Assembly: GCA_902790175.1 (NCBI GenBank)
Contig: CADAQZ010000002.1
Location: 1 to 64,000, forward strand
DNA length: 64,000 nt
Source: an uncultured Eubacteriales bacterium
Lineage (GTDB): Bacteria; Bacillota; Clostridia; Christensenellales; Aristaeellaceae
Direction of reading: 5' to 3'
In this document: positions 1 through 8,582 of the stretch, piece after piece
How positions within the stretch are numbered: the stretch's first letter is position 1
How the letters are laid out: each line of letters begins with the position of its first letter
The notes under the pieces: generated by a model
The model's input: only the letters and a program-made list of their open reading frames with translations
What the model was told of the DNA's origin: nothing
Database searches by the model: none
Program-made: the position numbers and the translations under genes

Positions 1-1157
1 ATCAGTATGAACACGACGATCAGCATCCGCATCGTGAACACCTGCTTCTTCTCGTCCATGTCCTTGACGATGTTGTCCTTCAAAAAGTCCAGCGTCAGCG
101 TGGAGCTGGAGGCCAGCACCAGCGAGGACAGCGTGGACATTGACGCCGAGAGCACCAATATCACGATCACGCCCAGCAGCAGCGGCGAGAGGCCCTCCAG
201 CATCGTGGGCACCACGGCATCGTAGCCGCCCGCGGGCACGCCCGTGCCGGTGGGGTCGATGACGTTCGTGAACAGGCGTCCGAAGCCGCCCAGGAAGTAG
301 CAGCCGCCCGCCACGATCAGCGCGAACACGGTGGAGATGATCGTGCCCTTGCTGATGGCATTCTCAGACTTGATGGCGTAGAACTTCTGCACCATCTGGG
401 GAAGGCCCCAGGTGCCCAGGGACGTGAGGATCACGACGCCCAGCAGGTTGATCGGGTCCGGGCCGAAGAACGAGGCGTAAGCGCCGGTCATGCCCTCGCT
501 CTTGACGGCCGCGAGGCCCTTGTAGGCCTCCATGAAGCCGCCGTTCGTCTTGAGCACCGCGCCAACCACGGCCACGATGCCCACGATCATGATGATGCCC
601 TGGATGAAGTCGTTGATGGCGGTGGCCATGTAGCCGCCCGCGATCACGTACACGCCGGTCAATACGGCCATCAGGATGATGCACACGGTGTAGTCGATGT
701 TGAAGGCCATGCCGAACAGGCGGGACAGGCCGTTGTACAGCGACGCGGTGTAGGGGATCAGGAAGATGAATATAATCGCCGAAGCGCCGATCTTCAGCGC
801 GCGGCTGTCGTAGCGCTTGCCGAGGAACTCCGGCATCGTGGCGCTGCCCAGCTGCTGGGTCATGATGCGGGTGCGGCGGCCGAGGATCGTCCAGGCCATC
901 AGCGAGCCGATGAAGGCGTTTCCAAGGCCGATCCACGTGGAGGCCAGGCCGTACTTCCAGCCAAACTGTCCTGCGTAGCCGACGAATATGACGGCGGAGA
1001 AGTAGCTGGTGCCGTAGGCGAAGGCCGTCAGCCACGGACCCACGGAGCGCCCGCCGAGCACGAAGCCGTCCACGTTGGTGGCGTGCTTGCGGCTGTAGAA
1101 GCCGACGCCGATCATCACGCCGAAGAACACGAACAACATCAGTAGCTTGATAAACAT
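1..1157 (-). CDS. Sodium:solute symporter (SSS/SLC5 family), C-terminus cut by window edge
   Basis: This is a membrane permease that couples uptake of an organic solute to the Na+ gradient. Reading leftward from the ATG at 1157, the frame is open to the window edge (about 385 residues) and is a run of hydrophobic helices beginning MFIKLLMLFVFFGVMIGVGF. It carries SSS-type segments such as GGRSVGPWLTAFAYGTSYFSA and GTWGLPQMVQKFYAIKSE. An SD-like GGGGGAT precedes the ATG. It lies directly behind a T-box leader, so its expression should respond to charging of one tRNA, and an amino acid or peptide-derived substrate is likely. PutP-like proteins belong to this family, but the substrate cannot be read from the sequence. 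Confidence 0.87.
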   Translation of the reverse strand, partial: MFIKLLMLFVFFGVMIGVGFYSRKHATNVDGFVLGGRSVGPWLTAFAYGTSYFSAVIFVGYAGQFGWKYGLASTWIGLGNAFIGSLMAWTILGRRTRIMTQQLGSATMPEFLGKRYDSRALKIGASAIIFIFLIPYTASLYNGLSRLFGMAFNIDYTVCIILMAVLTGVYVIAGGYMATAINDFIQGIIMIVGIVAVVGAVLKTNGGFMEAYKGLAAVKSEGMTGAYASFFGPDPINLLGVVILTSLGTWGLPQMVQKFYAIKSENAISKGTIISTVFALIVAGGCYFLGGFGRLFTNVIDPTGTGVPAGGYDAVVPTMLEGLSPLLLGVIVILVLSASMSTLSSLVLASSSTLTLDFLKDNIVKDMDEKKQVFTMRMLIVVFIL

Positions 1158-1199
1158 GGTTGGTATCCCCCTTCATCGTTTGTGCCGCGGGAAGGCGTG

Positions 1200-1480
1200 A
1201 AAAACGCCCTCCGCGCTCGTTTGCGCAGAGGGCGGAGCAATCCGCGGTACCACCTCTGTTCGACGCCCCCTCGCGAAGGCGCCCTCGTCGGGTACGGGTT
1301 TTGGGCCTATACCCCATCGCTGTAACGGGCGAACCCGGCGGCGCCTACTCGGTTTTTCCTTTCGACGTGCGGCTATCGGAATGTAATTCGGTCTGGCGCA
1401 CGACGCTGCCTCGCACCCACCGGCAGCTCTCTTGAATCGCAACCGCCAACCTACTCGTTTCCGGTCACTGCCTTTGCTGG
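1200..1480 (-). promoter_or_regulatory. T-box riboswitch with terminator/antiterminator
   Basis: The leftward leader contains the T-box core AGAGGTGGTACCGCG (1243-1257). A G+C-rich terminator hairpin followed by a T-run (1200-1234) comes just after it, and the symporter start follows. Upstream are the Stem I signatures GAGTAG, AGAGAGC and GGTGGGTGCGA. Helix GGTTGGCG/CGCCAGACC and helix CGGAA/TTCCG frame a specifier loop reading GAATTACA on its 3' side. That loop allows UUA (Leu) or UAC (Tyr), which I could not separate. The UGGU bulge fits a tRNA with discriminator A, as both have. Uncharged tRNA should promote read-through. Confidence 0.9.
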
Positions 1481-1485
1481 AAAAG

Positions 1486-1514
1486 AGTTTATCACTTTAT
1501 CAGGTTGATGTCAA
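1486..1514 (-). promoter_or_regulatory. Sigma-A promoter of the T-box leader
   Basis: On the minus strand TTGACA (1509-1514) and TAAACT (1486-1491) are separated by 17 nt, placing the transcript start just ahead of the T-box Stem I. Confidence 0.75.
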
Positions 1515-1542
1515 GCGATTAACGCCAGTTTTACCTGGGGCG

Positions 1543-2340
1543 CTACTTCCCCATCGCCAGCGCGAACTCGATCAGCATGATGCCGATCAGGTGCGCCGGG
1601 TAGAACAGGTAGAACACCCACTTGTTGATCTTCAGGCGCGAGTTCGTGGAGATGTAGATCAGCGGCAGCGCCAGGATCGCGAAGCCCTGCAGGCCGAACG
1701 ACAGGCCGAACACGTGGTAACTCGCGCCCTTCATGCCCCACCACGCCATGAACGCCAGGATCACCGGCAGCGACAGCCACCAGCGCTGGATGAACAGGTA
1801 GAACAGCACGATCAGCGCGATGCCCTGCCAGCCGTAGTTGATGCTGGACTGCACCTTCCATACGATCAGCGCCAGCGCGATGGCGCAGGGGATCTGCTTG
1901 TCGCGGATCGCCCAGCACATCAGAAGGCCCAGTGCCAGCGTCCACATGATGTTGGGCGTGGACCAGCTGTTCACGTAGAAGTTGAAGATCGCGCCCAGCG
2001 GGTTGTCGGCGAAGCGAATGGCGTACATGGCGCTGTTTGTATGCGCCAGAGCCACGGCGTAAAAAGGCTGGGAGACGAGGCCGATCAGCACGATGCGCGA
2101 CAGGTACTTGAAGCGGTTTTTCGAGTACACGCAGCCCGCGGCGATGCAGTAGGCGTAGATGGGAAATGCGAGGCGGCCCACGATGCGCATCAGGTTGTAC
2201 TGCGCAAAGAACATCTTGCCCGTGTGGTCGATCAGCATGCTGATCATGGCGACGAGCTTGAGCAGATTGGTGTCCCGGTTCAGATCCGACGCCTTCGGCG
2301 CAAGCGGCCAGGACAGGGCTCTTTTTCTTCTCGTCGCCAT
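1543..2340 (-). CDS. TraX family membrane protein
   Basis: This 265-residue polytopic membrane protein has the TraX family signature LLKLVAMISMLIDHTGK followed by RIVGRLAFPIYAY. TraX of the F plasmid acetylates pilin, and chromosomal members in Firmicutes are generally of unknown function, possibly acyltransferases of surface polymers. About eight hydrophobic segments follow a basic N-terminus. The start has a good SD (GGAGGAAA) and lies 21 nt after the kinase stop, so it is probably the last gene of the response regulator-kinase operon. The substrate is unknown. Confidence 0.8.
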   Translation of the reverse strand: MATRRKRALSWPLAPKASDLNRDTNLLKLVAMISMLIDHTGKMFFAQYNLMRIVGRLAFPIYAYCIAAGCVYSKNRFKYLSRIVLIGLVSQPFYAVALAHTNSAMYAIRFADNPLGAIFNFYVNSWSTPNIMWTLALGLLMCWAIRDKQIPCAIALALIVWKVQSSINYGWQGIALIVLFYLFIQRWWLSLPVILAFMAWWGMKGASYHVFGLSFGLQGFAILALPLIYISTNSRLKINKWVFYLFYPAHLIGIMLIEFALAMGK

Positions 2341-2361
2341 GGTTCACTTTCCTCCAGGGGG

Positions 2362-4122
2362 TCAGACTTCGTCGTCAAAAATCGTATCTTTCTCCGGGTT
2401 CTCCTTCGGCGCGAGCGGCAGCGTGATCAAAAACTCCGTGCCCTCGCCGAGCTTCGAGTGCACCTCGATCTCGCCGTTCATCGAGCGCACGATGTGCTTG
2501 ACGATGGCGAGGCCCAGGCCCGTACCGCCCATCTGGCGGGAGCGGCCCTTGTCCACGCGGTAGAAGCGCTCGAACAGCCGCGGCAGGTTCTCCTCGGCGA
2601 TGCCGATGCCGGTGTCGGAGATGGTGATGTTCGCCTCGCAGTCGCTCTTGAACACCTGCACCGTCACGGAGCCGCCGGGCCTATTGTACTTGATGGCGTT
2701 CTCCGTCAGGTTGATCAGCAGCTGCTCCACGCGGTCCGGGTTGCCGATGATGAACACCGGCTCGCTGTTCAGGCGGAAGTTCAGCGTGACTTCCTTCTCC
2801 TGGGCGTGGATGGACAGCATCTCGCACACGTCGCAGGCCTTCTTGTCCAGGCGGATGCGCTCGGTGGCCACCTCGTCGTTGCCGGACTCCAGCTTGCTGA
2901 TGGAGAGGATGTCGTTGATCAGGCGCGTGAGGCGCTCCGTCTCCATCATGATGATGTTCAGGAACTTGTGCGCCATCTCCGGATGGTCAATGGCCCCGGC
3001 CTGCAGGGTCTCCACGAAGCCGCGGATCGAGGTCAGCGGCGTCTTTAACTCGTGGGACACGTTCGCGGCGAAGTCCGTGCGCACCTGCTCCAGGCGGCGC
3101 AGCTCGGTGATGTCCTCGACGATGGCCAGCGCGCCGACCACACGGTCGTCCTGGCGCATCGGCGACACGTAGAGCCGCAGCGGCCTGTGGCCGCGCCCCA
3201 CGGCGGTGCGCGCCGCCACCTCGTTGGTGTAGACGCCGCCCTGGCGCATGGCCTCGGTGAACACCTCGTCCAGCTTCACGTCCTTGGAGACCTCGTTCAC
3301 GTTCTTGTACTCGGGGTTTCCGACGATGCCCAGCAGCTTCTTCGCCACGGACGTGATGAATATGACGTTCATGCCCTCGTCCACTGCGATGATGCCGTTC
3401 TGCATCTGCGACATCACCTGGCTGAGCACATGATTTCTGTTTTTCTGTTTGAATACGCGATCCTGAATCCGCGCGATGATGGCGTTGTACTCCGCCACCT
3501 GCGTATCGTTCCCCGGGAAGCCCGTCACGCGGGCGTCAAAGTTGCCGTCGGAGAAGCGGTCCAGCGCCGCCATCACCTGCTTGACGCGCCGCTCGCGCTC
3601 CATCACGTTCACCAGCACCGCCACGAACACCACCATGCTCAGCCCGAATATCGCGGCCAGCAGGATCATGCTGGGCCGGTTGGCCAGCACGCTTCCGAGG
3701 TTCATCTCCGGTTTGCCGTAAACTAAAAACTCGCCATCATCGTACTGATAGATGGCGTAAGCGCACAGACGGCCCTCGGGGTTGGTATGCTGACAGACCA
3801 CGGCTTTGTCCACCGCGGCCGCGGCCATGTCCTCGGCGGGAAGCGCCTCATACCCATCCAGCGATGCGTAGATGGCCTTGCCGTCCGGGTCAAACAGGGC
3901 CTTGAGCGTCACCTCGCTCACCGAGAGCGCCTCGAGCGTGTGCACGCGATCCTCCATCGTGTCCATGCGGCTGAAGGTGCCGGTGGCCTGGCACACGATG
4001 GAGAGATCCCTGCGCAGCGCGTCGTTGGTTTCTTCGGCGAGCTTGGAGCAGTTATACGTGAACAGCAGCGCGAGAACGGCCAGGGAAATCAGGGTCACAA
4101 TCATTGTAACCCTTGATTTCAT
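2362..4122 (-). CDS. Membrane sensor histidine kinase (PhoR/ResE/WalK type)
   Basis: This 586-residue sensor phosphorylates the response regulator encoded just upstream. Order of parts: TM helix at about 7-24, an extracellular sensing region, a second TM helix at about 153-175, a HAMP linker, a PAS domain at about 235-350, then the kinase core. The phospho-acceptor His is in FAANVSHELKTPLTS (near residue 355). The ATPase motifs are NLTENAIKYN (N box), DTGIGI (G1), FERFYRV (F box) and GGTGLGLAIVK (G2), all intact. Its ATG overlaps the regulator's stop by 4 nt, implying translational coupling. The architecture matches PhoR, but phosphate sensing is not shown because no pst genes are nearby. Confidence 0.93.
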   Translation of the reverse strand: MKSRVTMIVTLISLAVLALLFTYNCSKLAEETNDALRRDLSIVCQATGTFSRMDTMEDRVHTLEALSVSEVTLKALFDPDGKAIYASLDGYEALPAEDMAAAAVDKAVVCQHTNPEGRLCAYAIYQYDDGEFLVYGKPEMNLGSVLANRPSMILLAAIFGLSMVVFVAVLVNVMERERRVKQVMAALDRFSDGNFDARVTGFPGNDTQVAEYNAIIARIQDRVFKQKNRNHVLSQVMSQMQNGIIAVDEGMNVIFITSVAKKLLGIVGNPEYKNVNEVSKDVKLDEVFTEAMRQGGVYTNEVAARTAVGRGHRPLRLYVSPMRQDDRVVGALAIVEDITELRRLEQVRTDFAANVSHELKTPLTSIRGFVETLQAGAIDHPEMAHKFLNIIMMETERLTRLINDILSISKLESGNDEVATERIRLDKKACDVCEMLSIHAQEKEVTLNFRLNSEPVFIIGNPDRVEQLLINLTENAIKYNRPGGSVTVQVFKSDCEANITISDTGIGIAEENLPRLFERFYRVDKGRSRQMGGTGLGLAIVKHIVRSMNGEIEVHSKLGEGTEFLITLPLAPKENPEKDTIFDDEV

Positions 4123-4820
4123 AGGCGATTCTCCTGACGGTCGTTGAATTTATAGCCGACGCCGCGGATGGTTTCGATGTAGTGCGCGTCGTCGCCCAGC
4201 TTCTGGCGGATGTGGCGGATGTGCACGTCCACGGTGCGGGTCTCGCCGTAGAACTCATAGCCCCAGATGCGATCCAGCAGGAAGTCGCGGGTGAGCACCT
4301 TGCCGCGGCTGAGCACCAGCAGCTTGAGCAGCTCGAACTCCTTGAGCGTCAGCGACAGCTTTTCGCCGTTTCGGAAGGCTTCATAATTGCCCACGTCGAT
4401 GGTCAGGCCGCCGACGTGCAGGATGCCCTCTTCCTCGTTCTGCGGGGCCGCGCGGCGCAGCAGCGCCTTCACGCGGGCAATCAGCTCGCGCACGGAGAAG
4501 GGCTTGGTGATATAGTCGTCGGCGCCCAGCTCCAGGCCGAGGATCTTGTCCACTTCATCGCCCTTGGCGGTAAGCATGATGATCGGAATATCCGCAGTGG
4601 TCGGCGCGCTCTTCAAGCGGCGACAGACCTCCATGCCGTCGATGCCAGGGAGCATAATGTCCAGCAGCACCATCGCCGGACGCTCATGCGCACATACCAC
4701 CAGCGCATCTTCGCCCGTGGCGGCAGTGACGACTCGATAGCCGGAAGCCTCAAGGTTGAACGAAAGCAGTTCAAGAATATGGGCTTCATCGTCAACGGCC
4801 AAGATAAGTTCATTTGCCAT
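4119..4820 (-). CDS. OmpR/PhoB-family response regulator
   Basis: A 233-residue two-domain DNA-binding response regulator. The receiver domain has the acidic pocket DDE at 10-12, the phospho-acceptor D54 in LLDIMLPG, and the switch region IIMLTAKG followed by GADDYITKPFS. The C-terminal winged helix includes LTLKEFELLKLLVLSRGKVLTR and RTVDVHIRHIRQKLG, typical of OmpR/PhoB. It is the partner of the overlapping kinase. The start is 29 nt after nrdR and has an AGAGGA SD. Regulators of this type in Clostridia control phosphate or envelope functions. The target is not evident here. Confidence 0.93.
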   Translation of the reverse strand: MANELILAVDDEAHILELLSFNLEASGYRVVTAATGEDALVVCAHERPAMVLLDIMLPGIDGMEVCRRLKSAPTTADIPIIMLTAKGDEVDKILGLELGADDYITKPFSVRELIARVKALLRRAAPQNEEEGILHVGGLTIDVGNYEAFRNGEKLSLTLKEFELLKLLVLSRGKVLTRDFLLDRIWGYEFYGETRTVDVHIRHIRQKLGDDAHYIETIRGVGYKFNDRQENRL

Positions 4821-4849
4821 GTGCGTATCCTCTCTCTCTTTGTATTTGG

Positions 4850-5338
4850 TTATCTGGCGGCGTCGCCGTCAGCAGTACCCTTGTCGAAGTCGGTGAGCAG
4901 CTTGTTCAGCTCGTCGCGGAACGTCTGTATGTCGCGGAACTGGCGGTATACGGACGCGAAGCGCACGTAGGCGACCTCGTCCAGCTTCTTCAGACCGTCC
5001 ATTACCAGCTCGCCCACGACCTTGCTGGGGATCTCGGATTCCCCCATGCCGTTCAGCTTCTGCTCAATGTCCCGCACCAGCGCGTCGATCTTCACCAGCG
5101 ACACCGTGCGCTTCTCGCAGGATTTGACGATGCTGGAGCGCAGCTTTTCCACGTCGAAGGCCTCGCGCGTCTGATCCTTCTTGATGATCATCAGCGGCAC
5201 GAGCTCCACGCGCTCATAGGTGGTGAAGCGGCGGCCGCAGTTCTCGCACTCGCGGCGCCTGCGTATGGATGTGCCGTCCTCGTTCTGCCTGGAATCGACC
5301 ACTCGACTCTGCACGCAGCCGCAATAGGCACACCTCAT
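4850..5338 (-). CDS. nrdR: Transcriptional repressor NrdR
   Basis: NrdR is the ATP/dATP-sensing repressor of ribonucleotide reductase genes. The 162-residue protein starts MRCAYCG. It has a zinc ribbon with C3, C6, C31 and C34, then an ATP-cone (VPLMIIKKDQTREAFDVEKL onward). I chose the ATG at 5338 because the zinc ribbon must begin there and a GAGGTGA SD precedes it. An upstream in-frame extension to 5455 carries no family sequence. The order ymxH-nrdR next to spoIIGA-sigE is common in Clostridia. It is followed at 29 nt by the two-component operon. Confidence 0.95.
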   Translation of the reverse strand: MRCAYCGCVQSRVVDSRQNEDGTSIRRRRECENCGRRFTTYERVELVPLMIIKKDQTREAFDVEKLRSSIVKSCEKRTVSLVKIDALVRDIEQKLNGMGESEIPSKVVGELVMDGLKKLDEVAYVRFASVYRQFRDIQTFRDELNKLLTDFDKGTADGDAAR

Positions 5339-5359
5339 CCTTTTATCACCTCGTACTCT

Positions 5360-5388
5360 ATTATACACAAAAAATAACGTAAAGTCCA
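5360..5388 (-). promoter_or_regulatory. Promoter of nrdR
   Basis: TGGACT (5383-5388) and TATAAT (5360-5365) are spaced 17 nt apart on the minus strand, 22 nt before the nrdR start. It probably serves nrdR and the two-component genes behind it. Confidence 0.65.
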
Positions 5389-5455
5389 GTCCCTTTTTTA
5401 ATTTATTTGCACAAAAGCGCTTGAAAAACGCGATTAATTTACTCTTTGGCCCCAA

Positions 5456-5710
5456 TTATTGACTTTCGGAGCGCTCCGGGTCCACCTCCACGAGGATCAC
5501 GTCGTCCCCCACGCGCCGCACGCGGCTCCAGTCGATCACGATGCCCTCCCGGTCCTGCTTGAAGAAGCCGAGCAGCCCGCCCAGTCGCCCGGGCACCACC
5601 AGCGCCTGCGCGCACGCCTGGTCGTTCAGGATCAGGTCGATCGGACGGCCCATCTTCCTGCCGTCGCAGATGTTTACCACGTCCTTGCGCCGAAGCTCAG
5701 AAAAGCTCAT
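5456..5710 (-). CDS. YlmC/YmxH family PRC-barrel protein
   Basis: This 84-residue protein (MSFSELRRKDVVNICDGRKM...) is a single PRC-barrel domain of the YlmC/YmxH family. Members are conserved in spore formers, often as YmxH in sporulation gene neighbourhoods, and have no defined biochemical role. The start at 5710 is fixed by a strong SD (GGAGGGGA) 5 nt upstream. A longer frame to 6007 is open but has no family sequence. It lies divergent from spoIIGA, matching the usual sporulation context. Confidence 0.88.
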   Translation of the reverse strand: MSFSELRRKDVVNICDGRKMGRPIDLILNDQACAQALVVPGRLGGLLGFFKQDREGIVIDWSRVRRVGDDVILVEVDPERSESQ

Positions 5711-5768
5711 GCTATCCCCTCCCTGGAATATGCTATGCGTCAGGAGAAAATCGCGTGCGAAAAATCGG

Positions 5769-6050
5769 TGTCGAACGGCCGTTTTTGATGCGTTTGAGGC
5801 GCTTTCCGGCCGAAATCCGTCGACAATTCCCCGACGCTTCGACATCGCGGCGAAAGTGCCCGCCGGGGCGGCTTCCCCGCCCGCCCGCGCCTGGCTACTC
5901 CCCCGTTTCGCGGTTCCCTGCCAAGGCCTGATTCGCGCCGCCTGTCGAAAGCGCCTGCGAAGGGGGCGGATCGCGCGACATTTCGTCGAACTTTTACCGG
6001 CGCGCATCGACAGGAAATCGTTGAGAACGGGGCCCCGTTTTGGCTATGAT
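5769..6050 (+). promoter_or_regulatory. spoIIGA promoter region with multiple Spo0A boxes
   Basis: The 360 bp between ymxH and spoIIGA hold no gene. They contain three perfect 0A boxes (TGTCGAA at 5769-5775 and 5943-5949; the reverse complement at 5838-5844). One-mismatch copies lie at 5984-5990 (CGTCGAA) and 6006-6012 (reverse). A -35/-10 pair TTGAGA (6021-6026) and TATGAT (6045-6050), 18 nt apart, precedes the gene. Spo0A~P activation of spoIIG is established in Bacillus subtilis, and the same logic is inferred here. Confidence 0.78.
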
Positions 6051-6070
6051 GTTCCGGCGGGGTGATCGAA

Positions 6071-6814
6071 ATGAGCATCGAGCTGTTCCTGATCGTCAAC
6101 GGGCTTGCGGACGTCGCCCTGCTGGGCGCGACAGCACGCGCGCTGGGGCTTTTGAGATGGAAGCGCGTACTGGCCTGCGGCGGGCTGTGCGCCCTGTGCG
6201 GGGCGCTGGCGGCCTCCAGGCCCTATCCGTTCGCCGCGCCCTGCGCGAGCCTTGCGCTGCTGGCGGTCGCGTCGCTATGGCTCGCCTGGGGCTGTCCCGC
6301 GCGCGTGCTGCTCAAAACCGCCGCGTTTCTCTGCGGCGGTGCACTGCTCGCGGGCGGCGCGAGCCTTCTGCCGTTCTGGGCGCTGCGCGGTCCCGTCGCG
6401 TTCCCCTGCGCCCTGTGCGGCGCGACGCTGCTCACGCTGATACTGGCCGCAAAAAAGCCCCTCTCCGGCGACTGTCAGGTGCGCCTGTCCATAACTGTGG
6501 ATGGGCGGACGGCCCGCTTCCCGGCGCTGATCGACACCGGCAACCGCCTGCGCGAGCCGATGTCCGGCCAGCCGGTCGTGATCGCGGAGGCGCGGCTGCT
6601 CGAGGGCGCGCTGCCCGCATCCGGATGGCGGGAGCTGCACTTTGGCGCGGTGGGCGGCGGCGGGCGCATGGCCTGCTTCAAGCCGTCGGGATTGTGGATC
6701 GAGGGCCGTCGCGGGCGCACGCGCGCCCCGGAGGCGTGGATCGCGCTCTCCCCCGGGCCGCTTCCCGGAAGCGCGCGCGCCCTCGCGCCCGCCGAATTTG
6801 CCGGTTTTATCTGA
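6071..6814 (+). CDS. spoIIGA: Sporulation sigma-E processing peptidase SpoIIGA
   Basis: SpoIIGA is the membrane aspartic protease that cleaves pro-sigma-E in the mother cell. The N-terminal half has about five hydrophobic segments. The C-terminal half has the aspartic protease motif [20 protein letters not shown] with the catalytic Asp. At about 247 residues it is shorter than typical homologues (about 300), with a reduced C-terminal domain. I prefer the ATG at 6071, which has SD GGGGTGA at good spacing; a GTG lies at 6062. It is followed after 28 nt by sigE, the classic pair. Confidence 0.9.
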   Translation: MSIELFLIVNGLADVALLGATARALGLLRWKRVLACGGLCALCGALAASRPYPFAAPCASLALLAVASLWLAWGCPARVLLKTAAFLCGGALLAGGASLLPFWALRGPVAFPCALCGATLLTLILAAKKPLSGDCQVRLSITVDGRTARFPALIDTGNRLREPMSGQPVVIAEARLLEGALPASGWRELHFGAVGGGGRMACFKPSGLWIEGRRGRTRAPEAWIALSPGPLPGSARALAPAEFAGFI

Positions 6815-6842
6815 CGGATTTTTACATAAAGGAGGCATCCCC

Positions 6843-7550
6843 ATGGCACTCAATTCCATTCGGCAGTCCATATTCGGCCTGATCGTACAGATTCGTCGGG
6901 GTTCGGTGTGCTACATCGGCGGCAGCGACCTGCTGCCCCCGCCGCTTTCCCGCGAGGAGGAGATCGCGATGATGCGCCGTGCCAACCAGGGCGACGGCCA
7001 GGCGCGCGCCACGCTGATCGAGCGCAACCTGCGGCTGGTGGTGTATATCTCGCGCAAATTTGAAAACACCGGCATCAGCATCGAGGACCTGATCTCCATC
7101 GGCGCGATCGGGCTGATCAAGGCCGTCAACTCGTTCGACCCCGACAAGAACATCAAGCTGGCCACCTACGCCAGCCGGTGCATCGAAAACGAGATATTGA
7201 TGGTGCTGCGCAAGACGAACCGGCTGAAGTTGGAGGTGTCGTTCGACGAGCCGCTGAACACCGACTGGGACGGCAACGAGCTGCTCCTGTCGGACATACT
7301 GGGCACCGAGCCGGACCTCGTGAGCAAGGATTTGGACGCGGACATCGAAAAGCAGATGCTGCACACCGCCATCCAGAAGCTGAACCCGCGCGAAAAGTAC
7401 ATCGTGGGTCTGCGCTACGGCCTGGGCGAGGACAAGGAGCACACGCAGAAGGAGGTCGCCGACCTGATGGGGATCTCGCAGAGCTACATATCACGCCTGG
7501 AGAAGCGCATCATCGGGAAGCTGCGGGATGAACTGCAGAAGATGGCATAG
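6843..7550 (+). CDS. sigE: RNA polymerase sporulation sigma factor SigE
   Basis: Sigma-E directs the early mother-cell programme of sporulation. The 235-residue protein has an N-terminal pro-sequence, region 2 ([52 protein letters not shown] in part) and region 4 with the helix-turn-helix [21 protein letters not shown]. The length matches the family. The start has a strong SD (AAAGGAGG, 6828-6835). It is paired with its protease gene spoIIGA. Unlike the common spoIIGA-sigE-sigG arrangement, sigG does not follow: a terminator and oppositely oriented transport genes do. Confidence 0.96.
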   Translation: MALNSIRQSIFGLIVQIRRGSVCYIGGSDLLPPPLSREEEIAMMRRANQGDGQARATLIERNLRLVVYISRKFENTGISIEDLISIGAIGLIKAVNSFDPDKNIKLATYASRCIENEILMVLRKTNRLKLEVSFDEPLNTDWDGNELLLSDILGTEPDLVSKDLDADIEKQMLHTAIQKLNPREKYIVGLRYGLGEDKEHTQKEVADLMGISQSYISRLEKRIIGKLRDELQKMA

Positions 7551-7583
7551 AAAAACAGCCGCGCTTAAAGCGCGGCTGTTTTT
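7551..7583. terminator. Bidirectional terminator after sigE
   Basis: A perfect hairpin (stem ACAGCCGCGCTT / AAGCGCGGCTGT) flanked by A5 and T5 runs lies directly after the sigE stop and before the end of the convergent permease gene, so it can act on both strands. Confidence 0.9.
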
Positions 7584-7597
7584 CTCAACGGAATGTT

Positions 7598-8569
7598 TTA
7601 CTTGATCACTTTCAGCGCCTTCCTATCGATCGTCAGCGCGACGAAGATCAGGAAGATGACGCCCTTGATCAGCTGCTGGGTCTGCGGGTCGTAGCCCAGT
7701 ATGGCCAGGCCGCTGTTCAGCACGGCGTACATCAGCGTGCCGACTATGATGTTGGAGAAGCGCACCTTCGCGCCGCCTGTGATGGGCAGGCCGCCCAGCA
7801 CGAGCGAGATCAGGATCTGCGTCTCAAGCTGGTTGCCGGCGGTGGCGGTGATGGAGCCGACCTTGATGACGTTGACGAACGCCGCAAGACCCGTCAATGA
7901 ACCCGCCGCCACGAAGGCCAGGAACTTCACGCGGTCCGTGTGCACGCCGGAGAAGCGCGCGGCGGTCTCGCCGGAGCCGACGGCCTTCACGTCGTTGCCG
8001 ATGCGCGTGAACCTGAACAGGAACCACGCCACCACCAGCACCGCGACCGTGATGCCGATCTTCAGCCCGTTGTTGTCCAGCGCCTTGATGGCGGCGCTGG
8101 CGGGCACGGCGGTCTCGGTGGTGAAGTAGGCGCAGACGCCCCTGAAGAGGTACATCGTGCAGATCGTGACGATGAAGGATTGCAGCTTGAACTTCACGTG
8201 GAAGAAGCCGTTGATCGCGCCGATGGCCGCGCCGCAGAGGATGCCGCCGAGGATGGCCAGCGGGATGCTGTAGAAGCTCAGCGCGCTGACCACCAGCGAC
8301 GCCACGCCCAGCGTGGAGCCCTCGGTGAAGTCGATGGAGCCCAGCGTCATCACGAAGAACACGCCGGTCGCCACGATCGTAGGATAGTAGATCTGGCTCA
8401 GCAGCAGCCGCAGCTTCTTCGGCGTCAGGATCTTGCCGTGCGTGAGGATGTTCAGCACGACGATGATCACGACGAAGCCGATCAGCGGCAGCAGCGCCTT
8501 AAAGGTGTCCCCGCCTAAGAACGCGCGGAGCCTGGATTGCTCATTTTCACGGTTTTTCGCCTTTTCCAT
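7598..8569 (-). CDS. Sugar ABC transporter permease (RbsC family), second permease
   Basis: A 323-residue inner-membrane permease of the RbsC/XylH/MglC class (BPD_transp_2). It has about eight to ten helices and the family motif region GSGETAARFSGVHTDRVKFLAFVAAG, then LVLGGLPITGGAKVRFSN. It is the last gene of a four-gene leftward operon (binding protein, permease, ATPase, permease). Two distinct permease genes suggest a heterodimeric channel. The spacing to the ATPase is 13 nt. The sugar is not identifiable, but a CUT2-type substrate (pentose, galactose, autoinducer-2-like) is expected. Confidence 0.9.
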   Translation of the reverse strand: MEKAKNRENEQSRLRAFLGGDTFKALLPLIGFVVIIVVLNILTHGKILTPKKLRLLLSQIYYPTIVATGVFFVMTLGSIDFTEGSTLGVASLVVSALSFYSIPLAILGGILCGAAIGAINGFFHVKFKLQSFIVTICTMYLFRGVCAYFTTETAVPASAAIKALDNNGLKIGITVAVLVVAWFLFRFTRIGNDVKAVGSGETAARFSGVHTDRVKFLAFVAAGSLTGLAAFVNVIKVGSITATAGNQLETQILISLVLGGLPITGGAKVRFSNIIVGTLMYAVLNSGLAILGYDPQTQQLIKGVIFLIFVALTIDRKALKVIK

Positions 8570-8582
8570 GTTCCTCGCCTCC

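Noticed and set aside
364..1317. A 317-codon minus-strand frame over the symporter
   Set aside because: It is extremely Arg/His rich and out of frame with the hydrophobic symporter sequence that has the SD and T-box context.
1432..3048. A 538-codon plus-strand frame opposite the TraX gene and kinase
   Set aside because: It runs against two well-supported genes and has no recognisable motif.
5339..5455. Extended N-terminus for nrdR
   Set aside because: It would place 39 residues before the zinc ribbon and would overlap the promoter boxes; the ATG at 5338 has a proper SD.
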